Source: Cladocopium goreaui
Lineage: Eukaryota > Sar > Dinophyceae > Suessiales > Symbiodiniaceae
Assembly: GCA_947184155.2 (NCBI GenBank)
Contig: CAMXCT020000132.1
Location: 139,092-203,091 of the forward strand
Reading direction: 5' to 3'
DNA length: 64,000 bases
Shown: positions 33,517-45,948 of the stretch, piece by piece
How the letters are laid out: every line of letters begins with the position of its first letter
How positions within the stretch are numbered: position 1 is the stretch's first letter
Made by a program: the position numbers and the translations under genes
The notes under the pieces: model-generated
Seen by the model: only the letters and a program-made list of their open reading frames with translations
Database searches by the model: none
Told to the model about the DNA's origin: nothing

Positions 33517-35159
33517 CTTGGCGTCAGTCATATGGCAGGGGTTCTAATATGTTCCAATGAGATTTTCTGGATTGAGATGGTAGGATGGCACCGCGAGAAA
33601 GCCAGCGACACAGTGAGAAAGCCAGGGAATCTGGAACCCTGGAACCCTCGCAACAAAGCCAAGTGATGCCAAGTGTCTTTGTAGTGCTCCTTGTAGTGCT
33701 GAACATCTGCCAGTAGGGTCGGCTCTGAATCTCCCATTGCGCAATGTGGATTTGGATCAATGTGGCCGGGGATGATTCGCAGGAGAAATTGGAGAAATTG
33801 TGCATTTTGTGAAGGTATTGTGAAGGTTGTAGAACTTGTTGTAGAACTTGATGCCTTGCTTCTTTTCAATGCTGAAATGGTTTGAAGTGATTTGAAGGCC
33901 TCCACCAAAGAACCCAATTTATCTTGACTTTGTTGATCTGGATAGTAGAGAATGATGGCTACGATAGCTCTGTGTCTCAAGAGTGAAGAGATGGAAACTA
34001 TTCCACAAGCGGCTATAACCAATGCAGCATCTCTCAGTATATAATTGTTTTCGCTCCTGGTACCACAGGATGCATTTGCTTCAAGAATTTAGAGCTGCAC
34101 ATCTTTCTCTGCATTGAGCATCAACAGTGTCGATGCACATGCTTGCAGGACTGTTTCTTCCCAGATCGCACACCAGATCTTGTCTTAATGGGGACCATCA
34201 CTATCTACAGAGAACAGCAAAGTTGCTGTTGAAAATCGTGAGCGCTCACTTTCGTACAACGGAGCCGTATAGGTGAAACATCACCACTCGGGAGTATCCG
34301 CTTCGGCTTCAGTCATTGTCGTCGGTTGAATCCGCAACTTGGCAAAACACTGGGACACCCAAAGATGCCCAAAGCATATGCACCTAAAATATCCTTAAAT
34401 CACCTATATAAGTATCCCAAGTTCGATTGAACACTCTGCGAGGCATTGGAACATTTTGGATCAAATCCAAACATCGCCAAACTCCTTTGTTGTTTAGAAA
34501 TGTTTAGAACATGCTCTGTGGTTGCTCTTGTCCAAGCTTTTGTCCCCCTGAGAGGACCCACACCACAATTCATCTTGACTCTCGTTATGGCAAGTGGCCC
34601 ACACGGCGGACCATGCCCTGCCGCACAAACTGGCTCCTCAGGGCTTAGGCTTTGAGACACAGATAGACACAGCTTACACCATTGCGGACCCTAACTGATG
34701 GCCCTCAATGGCACGGGCATGACAAGAAACTCTGTGCATGTCTCTTTGCAGCTCTGGTGCAGCAACTCGCTCGGTATACGCATCATCCGCACCTTGGTCG
34801 TTTATCCCAAAGTAGTCCAGTTTGGCAGGGGGTTCACTTGCGACTGTCACATCGGCTCACCTGCGACACTACAATGTGAGTGGAATGTGGAGTGAGGTAG
34901 GGATGGTCGCGTTCACTGGGATTGCACACGGGCTGGATGCTCATCCTCCACTCGCTTTCACTTGACTCACTTGACCTTTCAGATGGACATAATGCCAAGG
35001 TTCACATGGGGCAGGTGGGATGCTGTGAGGTGGGGATGATCGACGGTCACAGGTGAGCCAATCCGACCATCACAAGCGAACTTCTGCCCCTAATTTCGAC
35101 ACACTGCAAGTGATCAAAAGCACACAAAGTGCAGAAACATTGGATTTTTCCAAGTAGCT

Positions 35160-35408
35160 TGACCATCAGGGCCCATCATGCGCACGCCAACGAAGGGGGA
35201 ATCAGGCATCGCATCTTGGTCGCACTTGTTGAATGTGAAAAATAAGTTTCTGTTCTCGCCCACTGTTTCATGCAAGCTCAACCTTTGGGCTGGCGAGCAA
35301 CCATCATCAGCCTCTTGTTCACTTTGTCGTTCAAGAGCTTGGAAGTCCTGTGGCACGCTGCCAGCTATTGACAAATGCAGCAAAGGCAAGCTTCCCATCT
35401 CAAACAGT
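35160..35408 (-). CDS. Internal exon of an unrecognised gene
   Basis: The acceptor TACACGCAG precedes a frame reading LFEMGSLPLLHLSIAG, then QDFQALERQSEQEADD, and near its end VGVRMMGPDGQATW. The left boundary is uncertain; GA-type donors occur after TGG near 35155, and a GT option lies at GATG|GTCAAG. The segment reads as real protein, but no domain was recognised. It could be upstream of the exons at 33003-33516. Confidence 0.45.
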
Positions 35409-35778
35409 CTGCGTGTATGGATCGCAAAAAAATGTGCAAGAATGATCGAAACTCCTTCTCCATGTCGCTCTCTATCTTTCTCTCTTTCTCTCCCTCTCTC
35501 TCTCACAGGCCGGGTACAAAAGATGGATGTTATAGCCACTGTGAACATGTGATTGTGGATGTATGTGTGCATATCCACATGATTGCCTTTACAGTCTATA
35601 CACGCATCTTCAATTGTTGTTCTTTCTACACCGGAGTGTGTGCGTGCAAGTGTCAACTTCTGATTTTGATATTGCTCAGCCACCTCACAGAATAATAATT
35701 ATTATGAAACATTATGAAATATCATAAAATTCATGCAATATTATGAATCATGAATCATGAACATGAACATGAACGTGA

Positions 35779-35812
35779 TCAGCAGCAGCAGCAGCAGCAG
35801 CAACAACAACAA

Positions 35813-35881
<69 letters not shown>

Positions 35882-36030
35882 GCAACAAGCAACAAGCAAC
35901 AAGCACCAATCAACAAGCAACAAAAAACAACGAACAACCAACACCAGCACCAGCACCAACCAAGACCAACCAAGACCAACCAAGACCAACCAAGACCAAC
36001 CAACACCAACACCAACACCGTGTCTGCGGA
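35779..36030. repeat. Compound A/C-rich microsatellite
   Basis: The plus strand passes successively through (CAG)n, (CAA)n, (CAGCAA)n, (CGACAA)n, (GCAACAA)n, (CACCAG)n and (CAACCAAGAC)n, with almost no T. Gln/Asn frames on plus and Leu/Val/Cys frames on minus are by-products. A pyrimidine run of CTCTTT type lies at 35462-35503. Confidence 0.93.
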
Positions 36031-36354
36031 AACCACATGATGCAAGGGGGAAGGAAAAGTACATATAAATTATTCGCAAGAGTCGTGCAACCGGGGGATG
36101 GGAAGGCCTGGCAGGGGGTTAATTCCTGGATATTACAAAATAGTTCCTGAAGAATAGTTCCCGGAAGAACAAGGATAGGTCCTGAAGAATAGTTGCTGAA
36201 GAATGAGAATGAGATCTCCCCAACCGAAGTTAGGAGCGACTACCAGGGACTACCAGGGCGACTACAACTGAAAGTAGAACCATGGCAATCACAAGCACAA
36301 CGACCCCAACAGTAAAGAAGCAGCGTCCCAATCACAACATTAACTTAACAACAT

Positions 36355-38065
36355 TTAACAACGTTTAACAACCCTAGTCCGAACCACGGCCGTTTCTGGT
36401 GCCTCGAGGTCAGACGCATCTGCGCCAATGGCAAAGGTCCAGAGATCGCTAAAATGAGGGCCTTCCCATCGTGCTTGAAGCAGACTGTTGTTCAGATTTG
36501 AACGGATCCAATCCCTTAGTGACCTCTTGCGACATGTCATGTTGTTGGCAGCAGAATTATGCACATGTTCCGTGGTTGTCTGAAATGTGCATTTCAAATG
36601 TTCCCTCCCAAAGCGGCAAGATGATGCAGGATGCCTGTTTTCCACCCACCATAGATGACAAAGAGGGGCGCGAAAGGTGCCAAACTGGCCGCGCCATGCA
36701 TCTTGCGCCCTGTGGGCAGGGAGCATTGTGCCCTGCCTTAGATTCGTAAATGGCGACCAAGTTTAATGAAAAACACTTACAACAACTTACAGAACCTGCA
36801 GCTTCGATATGCTTCGATTCTGCTTCGATCAGCCACTTTACATCAGCCAAGTCTCCCTCCTCGGGCGACCTGCAGTCAGCCGTTTCCGACAGGCCATATT
36901 TGATCAAATTTCTGTCAGGATGGGTGAGAGCGATGTGGCGTTGATCTTAGCAAGTCTTTCACACGGAAGCAATGTATATGATAACATCATGATGTGTGTG
37001 TGGGTGTAGGAATTGGACTGCAGAGCTTGCATTTGCTCATGGCATGCTGTATTTCAGGGCCGTAGCTTCCACGTGCTTCCAGTGGAGTGCCCCATGAAAC
37101 CAACATGAAAATGAGCATAGGCAAGAATGGTCAGAAATAAATCCAAACAGCTCCTTCCCAACATTCCCAACCCCACCTCGCGCTACTGCATGGCACTTCT
37201 CGAAGTTCCACTTCACCCAAAGCATCTCCCATGACTGCACGATGAATACAAGCTTCCGCATCCATCACACAAACCTGTTGCGATGTGAAAAGCTGCACCG
37301 TGAAATCGCACAGCTGCCATCCAGGAACGGAAATGAACTGGTTGCATTTGAAATTTCTTGAACGAAACTGAAGGTATTTGAACACCCAGGAGCAAACATG
37401 AGCCAACGATCAACAAAATATCAACAAACAGTGGCCAAACATCTGTGAATTCTGTGATTATCTGTGCCTTGTCGCTTGGTCGTCGTCCACCACCCATGAC
37501 CAGCAACTGGTTCCCTATGCCACGGCAAGCTGTGTGATGCCGCCCAGGGATAATATCTCCGGAGAGGCGGTAGTGACCAATCCATTTCCAGGATTCGATG
37601 GCTAGCACTGCGACGTCTCCAATGTCATGCACACCGAAATTGTCCAAGATGTTGCCAGTTCCACCTACAGCACAGGCCAACGTTACATCGACATACATCG
37701 ACACTTGGTCGAGCAGATTTGAGCAGTCCCTACAAGTTGAATAACTGTTCCCGCCTCCAAGGACCACCAAGTATCCTTTGCCATCTACTTCCTGATGCTG
37801 TGCCACAGCTGGCCGAGCGATCAAGTTTAAAGCTCCAGAATATCACAGGATATTCCAACAAGAGAAAACCTACTTCTATTTCAACCACTGGGTGGCGACC
37901 AAAAACAAATACCTGAACAACCAACCCTTGCAATGACTGCAAAGTCTGTGCTCATCTGTGCTCTGTGGAAATCTCGGAATGATTTCCTGCAGTGGCCAAG
38001 GCCAAGTCTCGAACAAAGTGGTGCTGTGCCCGTGGCGTGGTGGCATTTCCCAGTCCTCTTGTTTG
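36355..38065 (-). CDS. Kelch-repeat protein, at least six exons (5' end not found)
   Basis: Six exons join in perfect phase: 38011-38065, 37734-37791, 37468-37664, 37187-37274, 36635-36709 and 36355-36473 (ends TAA). Donors are GA (TTC|GAGAC), GT, GC, GT and GC in turn. The joined protein shows Kelch blades: MPPRHGHSTTLF then GYLVVLGGG; DIGDVAVLAIESWKW; GRHHTACRG then NQLLVMGGG; RRKMHGAAS then LFVIYGGW; and HFSDLWTFAIG. Each has the R..H, hydrophobic-GG and DLW or W elements of the family. Kelch propellers bind protein partners; the specific role here is unknown. About 160 residues are visible and the N-terminal exons are missing. The stop is plausible but another exon could replace the end. 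A small coding-like block at 36803-36873 does not fit the phase. Confidence 0.75.
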
Positions 38066-39059
38066 CTGTGGAATCAGGGGCTTCTGAGCAAGGCTGGGTG
38101 AGTAAATTGAGTGGAAGGTGCTTGGTTTCAGAGTCTGGAAGGGGATGAGGAGGTAAGCGTACTGAATCTCTTGAACTTAAGCAAACCACGGCAAAACCGT
38201 TTATATAATGGAACTCTCCATGACTCTGACCCTAGACACAGCCTTCGTCAGTCCTCTCCCAACGCTTCAGATTTTTGCAGATTCAAAGGCTGCCACTGCC
38301 AGTCGTTCAAGGAGAGCATTTCCTGTCAGAAATCAGCAGACCCCGGCACAAAGGATCACAAAGGATCACAAAGGATCACAAAGGCTTAAAACCTCCGAAA
38401 AAAAAACAAAAAAAACCTCCGAAAGTCGAGTCGGCATGGACATGACGGACATGGCACTTATTGGCACTTACAAACAGTAGAACAGGAGAACAGGAGAACG
38501 GGCCGAGCAGCCGAGCAGAGTCCTGGCCAAGACCGGCTCTACATAAACAATGTGGTTTCCTCATGTTTCATCCATTCCTTGTCTTCTCGTTTCGTAAGTG
38601 AAAATGTATATGCCTAAAATAGTCTATATAAAATATATAAAGTCATTAGGCATATGTTTACAAAAATAACGCTGTTTGAAGTCCGCTTTAAAGAAAAAAA
38701 CATGGGCACCCTAAATGGCACCGAGGCTCTGCACTGGCCAGGCTCGATGTGCAATGGGAGGTGTGACCACCAAAAATCATCACGCAGCCCTCATCCATGC
38801 CTGCAAACCTGCAGGAGGTTGAAAGCAAAATGGTCCGGAATTATTTTGGGAATTATTTTTTCCGTGTTGTTTTTTTTGCATCTGCTGTTCTGCCCGTTTT
38901 CGCAGCATTTTGGAGCTGGAAGCTGCCATTTCAACGGTATTGCAACACTTTGGAGTTCGAACCTCTCATTTTCCATGATATTTGCAACATTTTGGTGCTC
39001 AAACTTTTCATGTTGGATTGTATTTTGCGTAGGTTCGTTTTGGGGTTTATACATTTGGG
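38066..39059. other. No supported gene
   Basis: Probably includes 5' parts of the Kelch gene that I could not place. Contains four copies of ATCACAAAGG at 38345-38387. The plus-strand frames at 38111-38480 and 38654-39088 have no domain. Confidence 0.4.
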
Positions 39060-39540
39060 ATATTTTAGGATTATTTAGGATATTTTAGGATTGGTTTAGG
39101 GTTGGTTTGGTTTTTTTTCATTGGTTGTTGTTATATATATATATAAGGGTTGGTTTTTGGGTTGGTTTGGGTAATATTTAGGGTTGGTTTAGGATCTATG
39201 TAGGGTTGGTTTAAAGGTTCAGGGTTTCTTTAGGCGTGGTTTAAGATTTATATAGTTATGTTCTATTTAAGGTTGGTTTAGGCTTTAGTTAGAGTTGGTT
39301 CAGTTTCTTGAGGTTTGGTTGAAGATCTATTTGGGGTGGGTTTAACAATCTATTTAGGGCTGGTTTAGGGTTTATTTAGCGTAAGTTTCAGAGGTTTGTT
39401 TGGGGGTTACCTAGGGTTGCTTTTGTTTTTTTTGGGTGTTAGTTTGGGTTTATTTAGGGTAAGTTTCAGATTTTAGGATGTATTTAGGGTTTACTTAGAG
39501 TTGCTTTAGCTTTTTTCAAAAAGTTGGTTTAGGGAGTACT
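39060..39540. repeat. Degenerate GGTTTAGGGTT-type repeat
   Basis: For almost 500 bp the plus strand is dominated by imperfect TTTAGGG and TTGGTTTAGGG motifs. There are roughly 15-20 recognisable TTTAGG cores, interrupted by (TA)n at 39132-39145. The next 180 bp (39545-39720) is purine-rich with AAGCAG/AAGAAG units. Possible decayed interstitial telomere-like sequence. Confidence 0.6.
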
Positions 39541-40099
39541 TATATCATGCATCTTGGGGTTTACCTAGGCTTGAGAAGCAAACAAGCAGAAAACAGCAGA
39601 GAAGCAGAACAGTGAAGAAGCAGTCAAGCAAAGAAAGGAAGAAAGGCAGAAAAGCAAAGAAGCAGGGAAAACAAAAAACATGTCCAAAACGGGGAAAAGA
39701 TAATTCCTGCAAAAAATCGTCCTCCGAGAAAAAATATGGAAAATATTGAAAATTGCCAGGAACAACCCGGATTGAAAGAATGACCCTCCCTTCATCGACA
39801 TTTTGCCAATGGCAGTTTCTGAGAAACTGTATAAGTGTCATGAAGTGTCATAGTATGCGATGTTGCAGGATTGGGTCTCTCGTCTTCACGCGCTTGGGCA
39901 GCGTATTGGATGGTTTCGGTAGGACATGGTAGAAAATGGTAAAACATAAGGGCAAGCGGGTGTGGATTGGCTTATTCAGATGCAACTATGTGTGCAATTA
40001 CCAATGCAAATGATGGATGGGGGGAAACAAGATGGAAATCCGGCACTGATGATAACTCCACGATACTCTGAGCTGACACGCTCGGAGAACCAATCATAC

Positions 40100-40195
40100 C
40101 TTTGTGTGACTCCCATGTTGAAGTGTGAGCCCAAAAATCTCCACATCAAACCGATCAAACCCAGCCCAAATCTTTCTCCAAGCCGGTCCGGCCAC
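40100..40195 (-). CDS. Internal exon, product unknown
   Basis: Exactly 32 codons in phase 0 lie between an acceptor TTGCAAAG and a donor ACAAAG|GTATGA. They read VAGPAWRKIWAGFDRFD and end LQHGSHTK. A possible following exon lies at about 39760-39830 after TTATACAG, reading NVDEGRVILSIRVV. No family was recognised. The overlapping longer minus frame gives a different peptide and lacks matching splice sites. Confidence 0.45.
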
Positions 40196-40559
40196 CTTTG
40201 CAAGAAACCGTTTGCATTTTTGCTGTAGGTGAAAAAACAACTATCAACAAACCACCGCAGAAATCCGCAGAATATGCCTTGAAAAAATACTCCAACTGCA
40301 CAACAGCTATCAAAACCTGTCAAAACCCAGACGGCAAGCAATGGCAAGTTGGCTCTTCATGTCTTTCTTCCACCTCATCAGCTGTTTGAAACGTTTAGAG
40401 ACTGGCCTTGAATGGATGTAGGTCGCTGAGTGTGCGCAACGTGCTGTTGGCTGCCATGGATCTAGGATTGACTCCTGATCCAAGGAACCTGGCACACATG
40501 CCGATGACATGCAGCTGATCTGGGCTTGTCTGAAACATGTTAGCCCCCCCAAAAAATAG

Positions 40560-41182
40560 TTGATTAATATTGATTAATAATGTTACTCAATTTGAAGTGA
40601 TTATGTTTTTCCATCAAAATTCATGCACAACAGAGTCTCCCAATGTTCAAACATTTAATTGAATCATTCTGAGCTATTACTATCTCCTTGCATTTTTGGA
40701 TCGTGGTATATCGTGGCCGCACCTTGCTCAGGCCGGCCCCACAAGATCTTGGAAGAATTACTGCCTGCGCAAGTTCGGCAGCTACTCATGCTGCAAGTTT
40801 TGGGGAATCTGGGACTGGCGGTGCTCATGCTTCCTCATGCTTCCTCATGCTTCCTCATTCAATGCCAAGGAATATTGGCCAGCATTGCTGGTATTTTTCT
40901 CGCTTCAGAATCTAAATGCAGATTGCAAGATGAAAACAAACGAAAAACAGTGTGGTGGGAGTCTATGCAAAGGAATGGAAAGGATGTCGCAGTCACCTTC
41001 AGTCACCAACCCTCGACCGAGGAAACATAAAAACACAGAGGAGCTGAATACATCTAAAATCATCTATATCTATAGATCTGAATATATATTTATACAGTTT
41101 TATAGATCAGATATAGTCCGTAGAATTCCGCAGAGTCTTGTCTGGTATATCATGCCAAGTATATACAAGTATCATGTCCACC
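40560..41182. other. No supported gene
   Basis: Three plus-strand frames overlap at 40659-41292 without domain or splice support. Contains a triple CATGCTTCCT at 40826-40857. Confidence 0.4.
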
Positions 41183-42720
41183 TTACGCTGCGCGACGCTG
41201 CGCTTTGGCGCCTTTGCCTTCTTGCAACACACCGATTGCCCAACTGTTGTGCTCATGTCGATAGCCACCACCACCACCACCAAAGGCCATGACCTGAAAA
41301 TATCGGACACACCTTTCTTAGTCACTCTTAGGCAATCACGCAATATCAATCAATATCACGCAATATCATACGCAAAACTATGCAGTCCATTACAGTCCAT
41401 TGCAGTCCTGCAGGATCCTGGAGGCCGTGGTGAACCGAAAGCAGCCAATGCGCCGAGTAACCGAAAACAGCTATAGAACGCCTTCAAAAGTCCTTCCAAC
41501 ACTTAGACATACTTAGACATACTTAGACACTTGCTTTGCTTCGAGTCTTCAGCATCTGAGTGCCCCCGCCAGTGCAGCACCAACTTCAATATCCGTAGCC
41601 CTGTGTTGGCCTCGCTGCAGCTTCTCAGCCTTGGCTGCATTTGACATTGGAGCTTGAGATTAGGGACAGGATGATTGGTTGGTACTCATCTTTGAACCCT
41701 CTTTGAACCCTCTGTATTGAGACTGGCTGTTCCGGATGTTTGATTGGGGCTCAACACTCCATTTTGGCAACTGTTTCGATCAAGCTGCTGTGGTAGCAAT
41801 GTGGGCCTCAGTTGGCCCGTCTTTTCCGAACCATAGAGGTGTAAGAGTCTGCACGCCGCCAGCCCTGGCTGGGGCACCAAAAGCCTGCACAGCATCAGGA
41901 GAAGCTATGATATTCACGGCTGTTTGCAAAGCATTTAAAGACAATTATATATCTAATATACATGCATATGTATATATATATATACACATACATATGCATA
42001 TGTGTATATATATATACATAAATATACATATTGTATCATGTATCCATAATATAACATAATTATATTATGACATTATATATATAATTTACGATTTTTCTTT
42101 GAGAACATCTGTCCACTGGCCTGGTGCTTCAAACAGGAATCCCATAGCACATGGACGTTTGACACTATGCTCGCCGTCCTGTGGACACCTCTTCGATCCG
42201 TTCGTCGAAACAGCGGGCAATGGAAGCCCTATTATGGCGCTTGACTACTGAATGCCACATCATGATGTCCATTAAATAAAGAAATATATGAAAAACACCA
42301 TTAAACACAAATAGATAAATACATTACATACAGTAAATATAAAATATTTAATATATATATATATATGATTATATGTGTGTGTGATTATATATATATATGA
42401 TTATATTATATATATATATGATTATATATATATGATTATATATATATGATTATATTTCTAATATGGTTATATATATATATGACTATAAATACATATGTGA
42501 TTATATATACACGGTTTTATATGATTTATTTATATGATTATATATGCATCCAAATGTATACATATTATGTAATATATATAATATACTAACACAAGATCTC
42601 GTGCCCTTCCCAGGTCAACCTCAGCCGGTTGGAATCGCCACTGGTCAACCTCTCGTGACAACTTCTTGGCAGCATCTCGAACGGCGTCAACGGTGACCCA
42701 GTGGAGGTCGGTTTGAGGTC
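41183..42720 (-). CDS. 3' part of an unrecognised multi-exon gene
   Basis: Exons with consistent phases, 5' to 3': 42593-42720 (acceptor GAGCCAG, QTDLHWVTVDAVRDAAKK and on, donor CTT|GTGTTAG); about 41782-41884 (acceptor TGTGCAG, AFGAPARAGGVQTLTPL and on, GA donor T|GATCG); 41564-41634 (acceptor AATGCAG, KAEKLQRGQHRATDIE, GC donor); and 41183-41293 (acceptor TTTTCAG, VMAFGGGGGGYRHEHNSW to QRRAA, TAA). A further exon at about 42150-42240 (RASIARCFDERIEE) may lie between. No family was recognised; the C-terminus is glycine-rich and then basic. Microsatellites fill the intron at 41940-42580. Confidence 0.55.
41945..42580. repeat. (TA)n and GATTATATATAT microsatellites
   Basis: TA-rich blocks at 41945-42085 and a tandem array of GATTATATATATAT-like units at 42350-42560. 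They lie in the presumed intron of the 41183-42720 gene. Confidence 0.85.
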
Positions 42721-43194
42721 CTGGCTCCGTTAACGGAAAATCAACGCATTGCAGATCCAAAAAGGAGGAAATGAAAGGGAAATTGCAAATGTCAAGTGCC
42801 AAAAAGTGTCAATTTCAAATTTTCAAAATATCTCAAATGTTGTAGACGCAAATTTCGTTTTCAAACTCCTCCATCACTCCAGCCACCATAGCCTTAAGTC
42901 AAACTTGAAACGAAGATGGAAAAAAACTGTTACCTGAATTATGCCTAATGGCTCTCTGGTTCAACTCGAATGCTGTATTTTCGCATTACAGCTCAAGTAG
43001 TGGTGGTCTTATCAGGGTTTGGCTTGTTGTACTGGCCCCGAGTGTTTCCAAAAGATGTTCTCACCATACCCATGAGAACATCTCAGAACTCGATGGCTTC
43101 TTATTCCACAATATCCCAAATTTACCCATCATATACATATGATGTATACATCGTACACATATGTGCATACATATGATACGTATATATATATATA

Positions 43195-44885
43195 TATATA
43201 TATATGCACCAGGCCCTGCCACCCCCCCCCTCCCCCCACCCCCCATGGGATGGGTCCCATATACTGGCCCCATATGAGATCTTCCCCCTCCCCCCCTGTG
43301 GTGTGGTGGCGGTGTGGCGCTGTCCCCCTCCCCCCCCTGTGGTGTGGTGGGGGTGTGGTATGGTATGTTGGGTATGTATGGTGTGTATGGTCGGTCTGGT
43401 ATGGCATGTTTGGAAAGTATGGTATGTTTGGTAGGTATGGTATGTATGGCATGAGTGGTTGGTATTGTATGGATGGTAGGTATGGTATGTAAGTCTGTTG
43501 GGTATGGTATGTTTGATATGACAGTATGTATGGTCTGTATGGTATGTATGATTACTATTATGGGTATGGGATATTTCTTATGTAGGTAGGTACGGTATGT
43601 ATGGCATGTATGTTTGCTATGGTATGTATGGTAGGTGTGGTAATTACATTTCATATGTATGGTATGTACGGTATGTACGGTATGTATGGTATGTATGGTA
43701 TGTATGGTATGTATGGTATGTATGATAGATATGATAGGTATGGTATGCATGGCATCATTGACATGTATGGTAGGTACGGTATATGTTAAACACAGGTAGT
43801 GTTGTCAGAGTACACAGGTAGTAAGTAGGAAGTAGATACAGTAGATGCATAGCACATGTATATATGACTATAGGTAGCACGTAGATACTTTGAAGGAGTA
43901 TGTGTGCTACGCAGGTCGCCTAAAAGGTAGCATGTACCTAGTAAATGCGCGGCTGGTAGTCAGAAATGATGCAAAGACCTAGCAAATACGAAGCTGGACC
44001 TCAGAAATGCTGCCAATAGCTTGCAAATAGAAGGGAAGGGGGGTGCTACCTGGGGATCCAGCACTGTCCCCCTCCCCCCCTGTGGCGTGGTGGGTGTGTG
44101 GTACTGTCCCCCTCCCCCCCCTGTGGTGTGGTGGGGGTGTGGTATGGTATGTTGTGTATGTATGGTGTGTGTGGTCGGTCTGGTATGGCATGTTTGGAAA
44201 GTATGGTATGTTTGGTATGTATGGTAGGTATGGTATGTATGGCATGAGTGGTTGGTATTGTATGGATGGTAGGTATGGTATGTAAGTCTGTTGGGTATGG
44301 TATGTTTGATATGACAGTATGTATGGTCTGTATGGTATATATTGTTACTATGATGGGTATGGAATATTTCCTATGTAAGGTAGGTATGGTATGTACGGCA
44401 CGTATGTTTGCTATTGTATGTATGGTAGGTGTGGTAATTACATTTCATGTGTATGTATGTATGGTATGTATGGTATGTATGGTATGTATGATAGATATGA
44501 TAGGTATGGTATGCATGGCATCATTGACATGTATGGTAGGTACGGTATATGTTAAACACAGGTAGTGTTGTCAGAGTACACAGGTAGTAAGTAGGAAGTA
44601 GATACAGTAGATACATAGCACATGTATATATGACTATAGGTAGCACGTAGGTACTTTGAAGGAGTATGTGTGCTACGTAGGTCGCCTAAAAGGTAGCATG
44701 TACCTAGTAAATGCGAGGCTGGTAGTCAGAAATGCTGCAAAGACCTAGCAAATACGAAGCTGGACCTCAGAAATGCTGCCAATAGCTTGCAAATAGAAGG
44801 GAATTGGGGCTGCTACCTGGGGACCCAACCCATGGGGGGGGGGTGGAGAGACGGAGGACGGGACCATATATATATAGTATACGTA
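43195..44885. repeat. Two-copy array of GTATG-rich units framed by C- and G-rich inverted ends
   Basis: A unit of about 785 bp starting CCCCCTCCCCCC-CTGTGGTGTGG occurs at 43322 and 44107. It contains many GTATGGTATGTATGG steps and ends with ACGAAGCTGGACCTCAGAAA and CTACCTGGGGA. The left end (TA repeat, CCACCCCCCATGGG, TGGGTCCCAT) is approximately the reverse complement of the right end (GGGGACCCAACCCATGGGG through GGACGGGACC and a TA repeat). All reading frames through it are repeats of Met-Tyr-Gly or His-Thr-Ile and are not genes. Confidence 0.85.
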
Positions 44886-45529
44886 TCATATATATAAGTG
44901 CTATCACATCTATCTCACTATTTTTACTTCTCATGACTTCTCTCATAATACTTATCCCTCACAGTACTTACCATCATATTTTGGACCCTAAATGCGCTCC
45001 AGCTGCAGCCCAGGTAGCAAAAGAGCTTCTGACCACTGGGCCCAACAAAGAGCTGCGGGGCTGCCACTCGGTCGTTCAGCCCATGCTGACGGCTGGTGTA
45101 GCACCAAACACCTGTCCTGTACATCAAAATGCACTGCATACTGGATGCCCAATGTCATCAAATAAAATGGATCAACATAATTCAACATATCTATAGTATA
45201 CGTATAGACTATAGATTAGTATTATAGTATCAAACGATACAACATGGAACATGTTTAGTATATGTACAGTATGTCAGCGTATTGTCAGCATATATCCTGG
45301 GTGACTTCCATTGAATCATGCTGGACAAACACTGTCCAAGCGGCGCTGAACTCCATCAGAAACGGCATCTATTCTGTTGACTCTTGACTTTTGCTAGTGC
45401 TAGTAATCAAATTCATAGTTGACAACTAATGACAATTATGAAATATGCAATCAATCCAATCAAGCATTGGTAAGATTTATGAAGCATGGATGGCTCATGA
45501 TGGCTCCATGTGATTCGATATTCCAAGTT

Positions 45530-45670
45530 CAACCCAAACTGATTCTCGGCTTTCGCTGTTTCCGGAAGCTCCTGGCTATCTTGACACCCAATAGGCGTCT
45601 ATAGGTTTGCCGCCAGCTGCCCAGCGCAGTTTCCGATGAGAACTCCAGGTGGCACCTGCCCAGGTGGCAC
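45530..45670 (-). CDS. Possible terminal exon
   Basis: After an acceptor GGGGCAG or GGGCAG (a 15-bp duplication of CAGGTGGCACCTGCC provides both) a frame reads HLEFSSETALGSWRQTYR and continues basic to a TGA near 45531-45529. It is short, without a domain. Alternatively this is spacer downstream of 45800. Confidence 0.25.
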
Positions 45671-45799
45671 CTGCCCCTTCCCAAAAAGATCCAAAATGTG
45701 TTGAATGTGCGGCCCTCAGGAAATGGCAGGAATGAATTGTAGATATTGTAGTTGGGTCGAAGCCATCAAAAATTGGATGGTTGAAGTCTGACTCAGTAA

Positions 45800-45948
45800 T
45801 TAGCCATTTCTGGTCGGCATTTGGTACCCCGTGCTTACGCTATGCCCAGCAATCTGTGTGCCTGCTTTGCCACCAGCTGTCACTTGCTCGCCACGCTGCC
45901 AAACCAGTGGCTTCCAGTCGCCATGCCATCCAGCCAGGGAGTAAGCTC
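45800..45948 (-). CDS. Terminal exon, product unknown
   Basis: A pyrimidine-rich stretch and CACCCAG precede 149 bp, two bases then 48 codons and TAA. It reads AYSLAGWHGDWKPLVWQR, then GTQIAGHSVSTGYQMP. It reads as genuine protein and follows a good acceptor. No family was recognised. The upstream exons would have to lie beyond the LINE insertion at 46360-51035 or just before it. Confidence 0.5.

Noticed and set aside
35750-36079. Poly-Gln, poly-Asn and poly-Leu frames of 88-112 codons
   Set aside because: Direct products of the compound microsatellite.
36803-36873. Coding-like block SPEEGDLADVKWLIEAE between two Kelch exons
   Set aside because: Exons on either side already join in phase and restore a Kelch motif without it. 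It could be an alternative exon but has no independent support.
43061-44565. Frames up to 229 codons with His-Thr-Ile or Met-Tyr-Gly repeats
   Set aside because: They are translations of GTATG-type repeats and differ between the two array copies.
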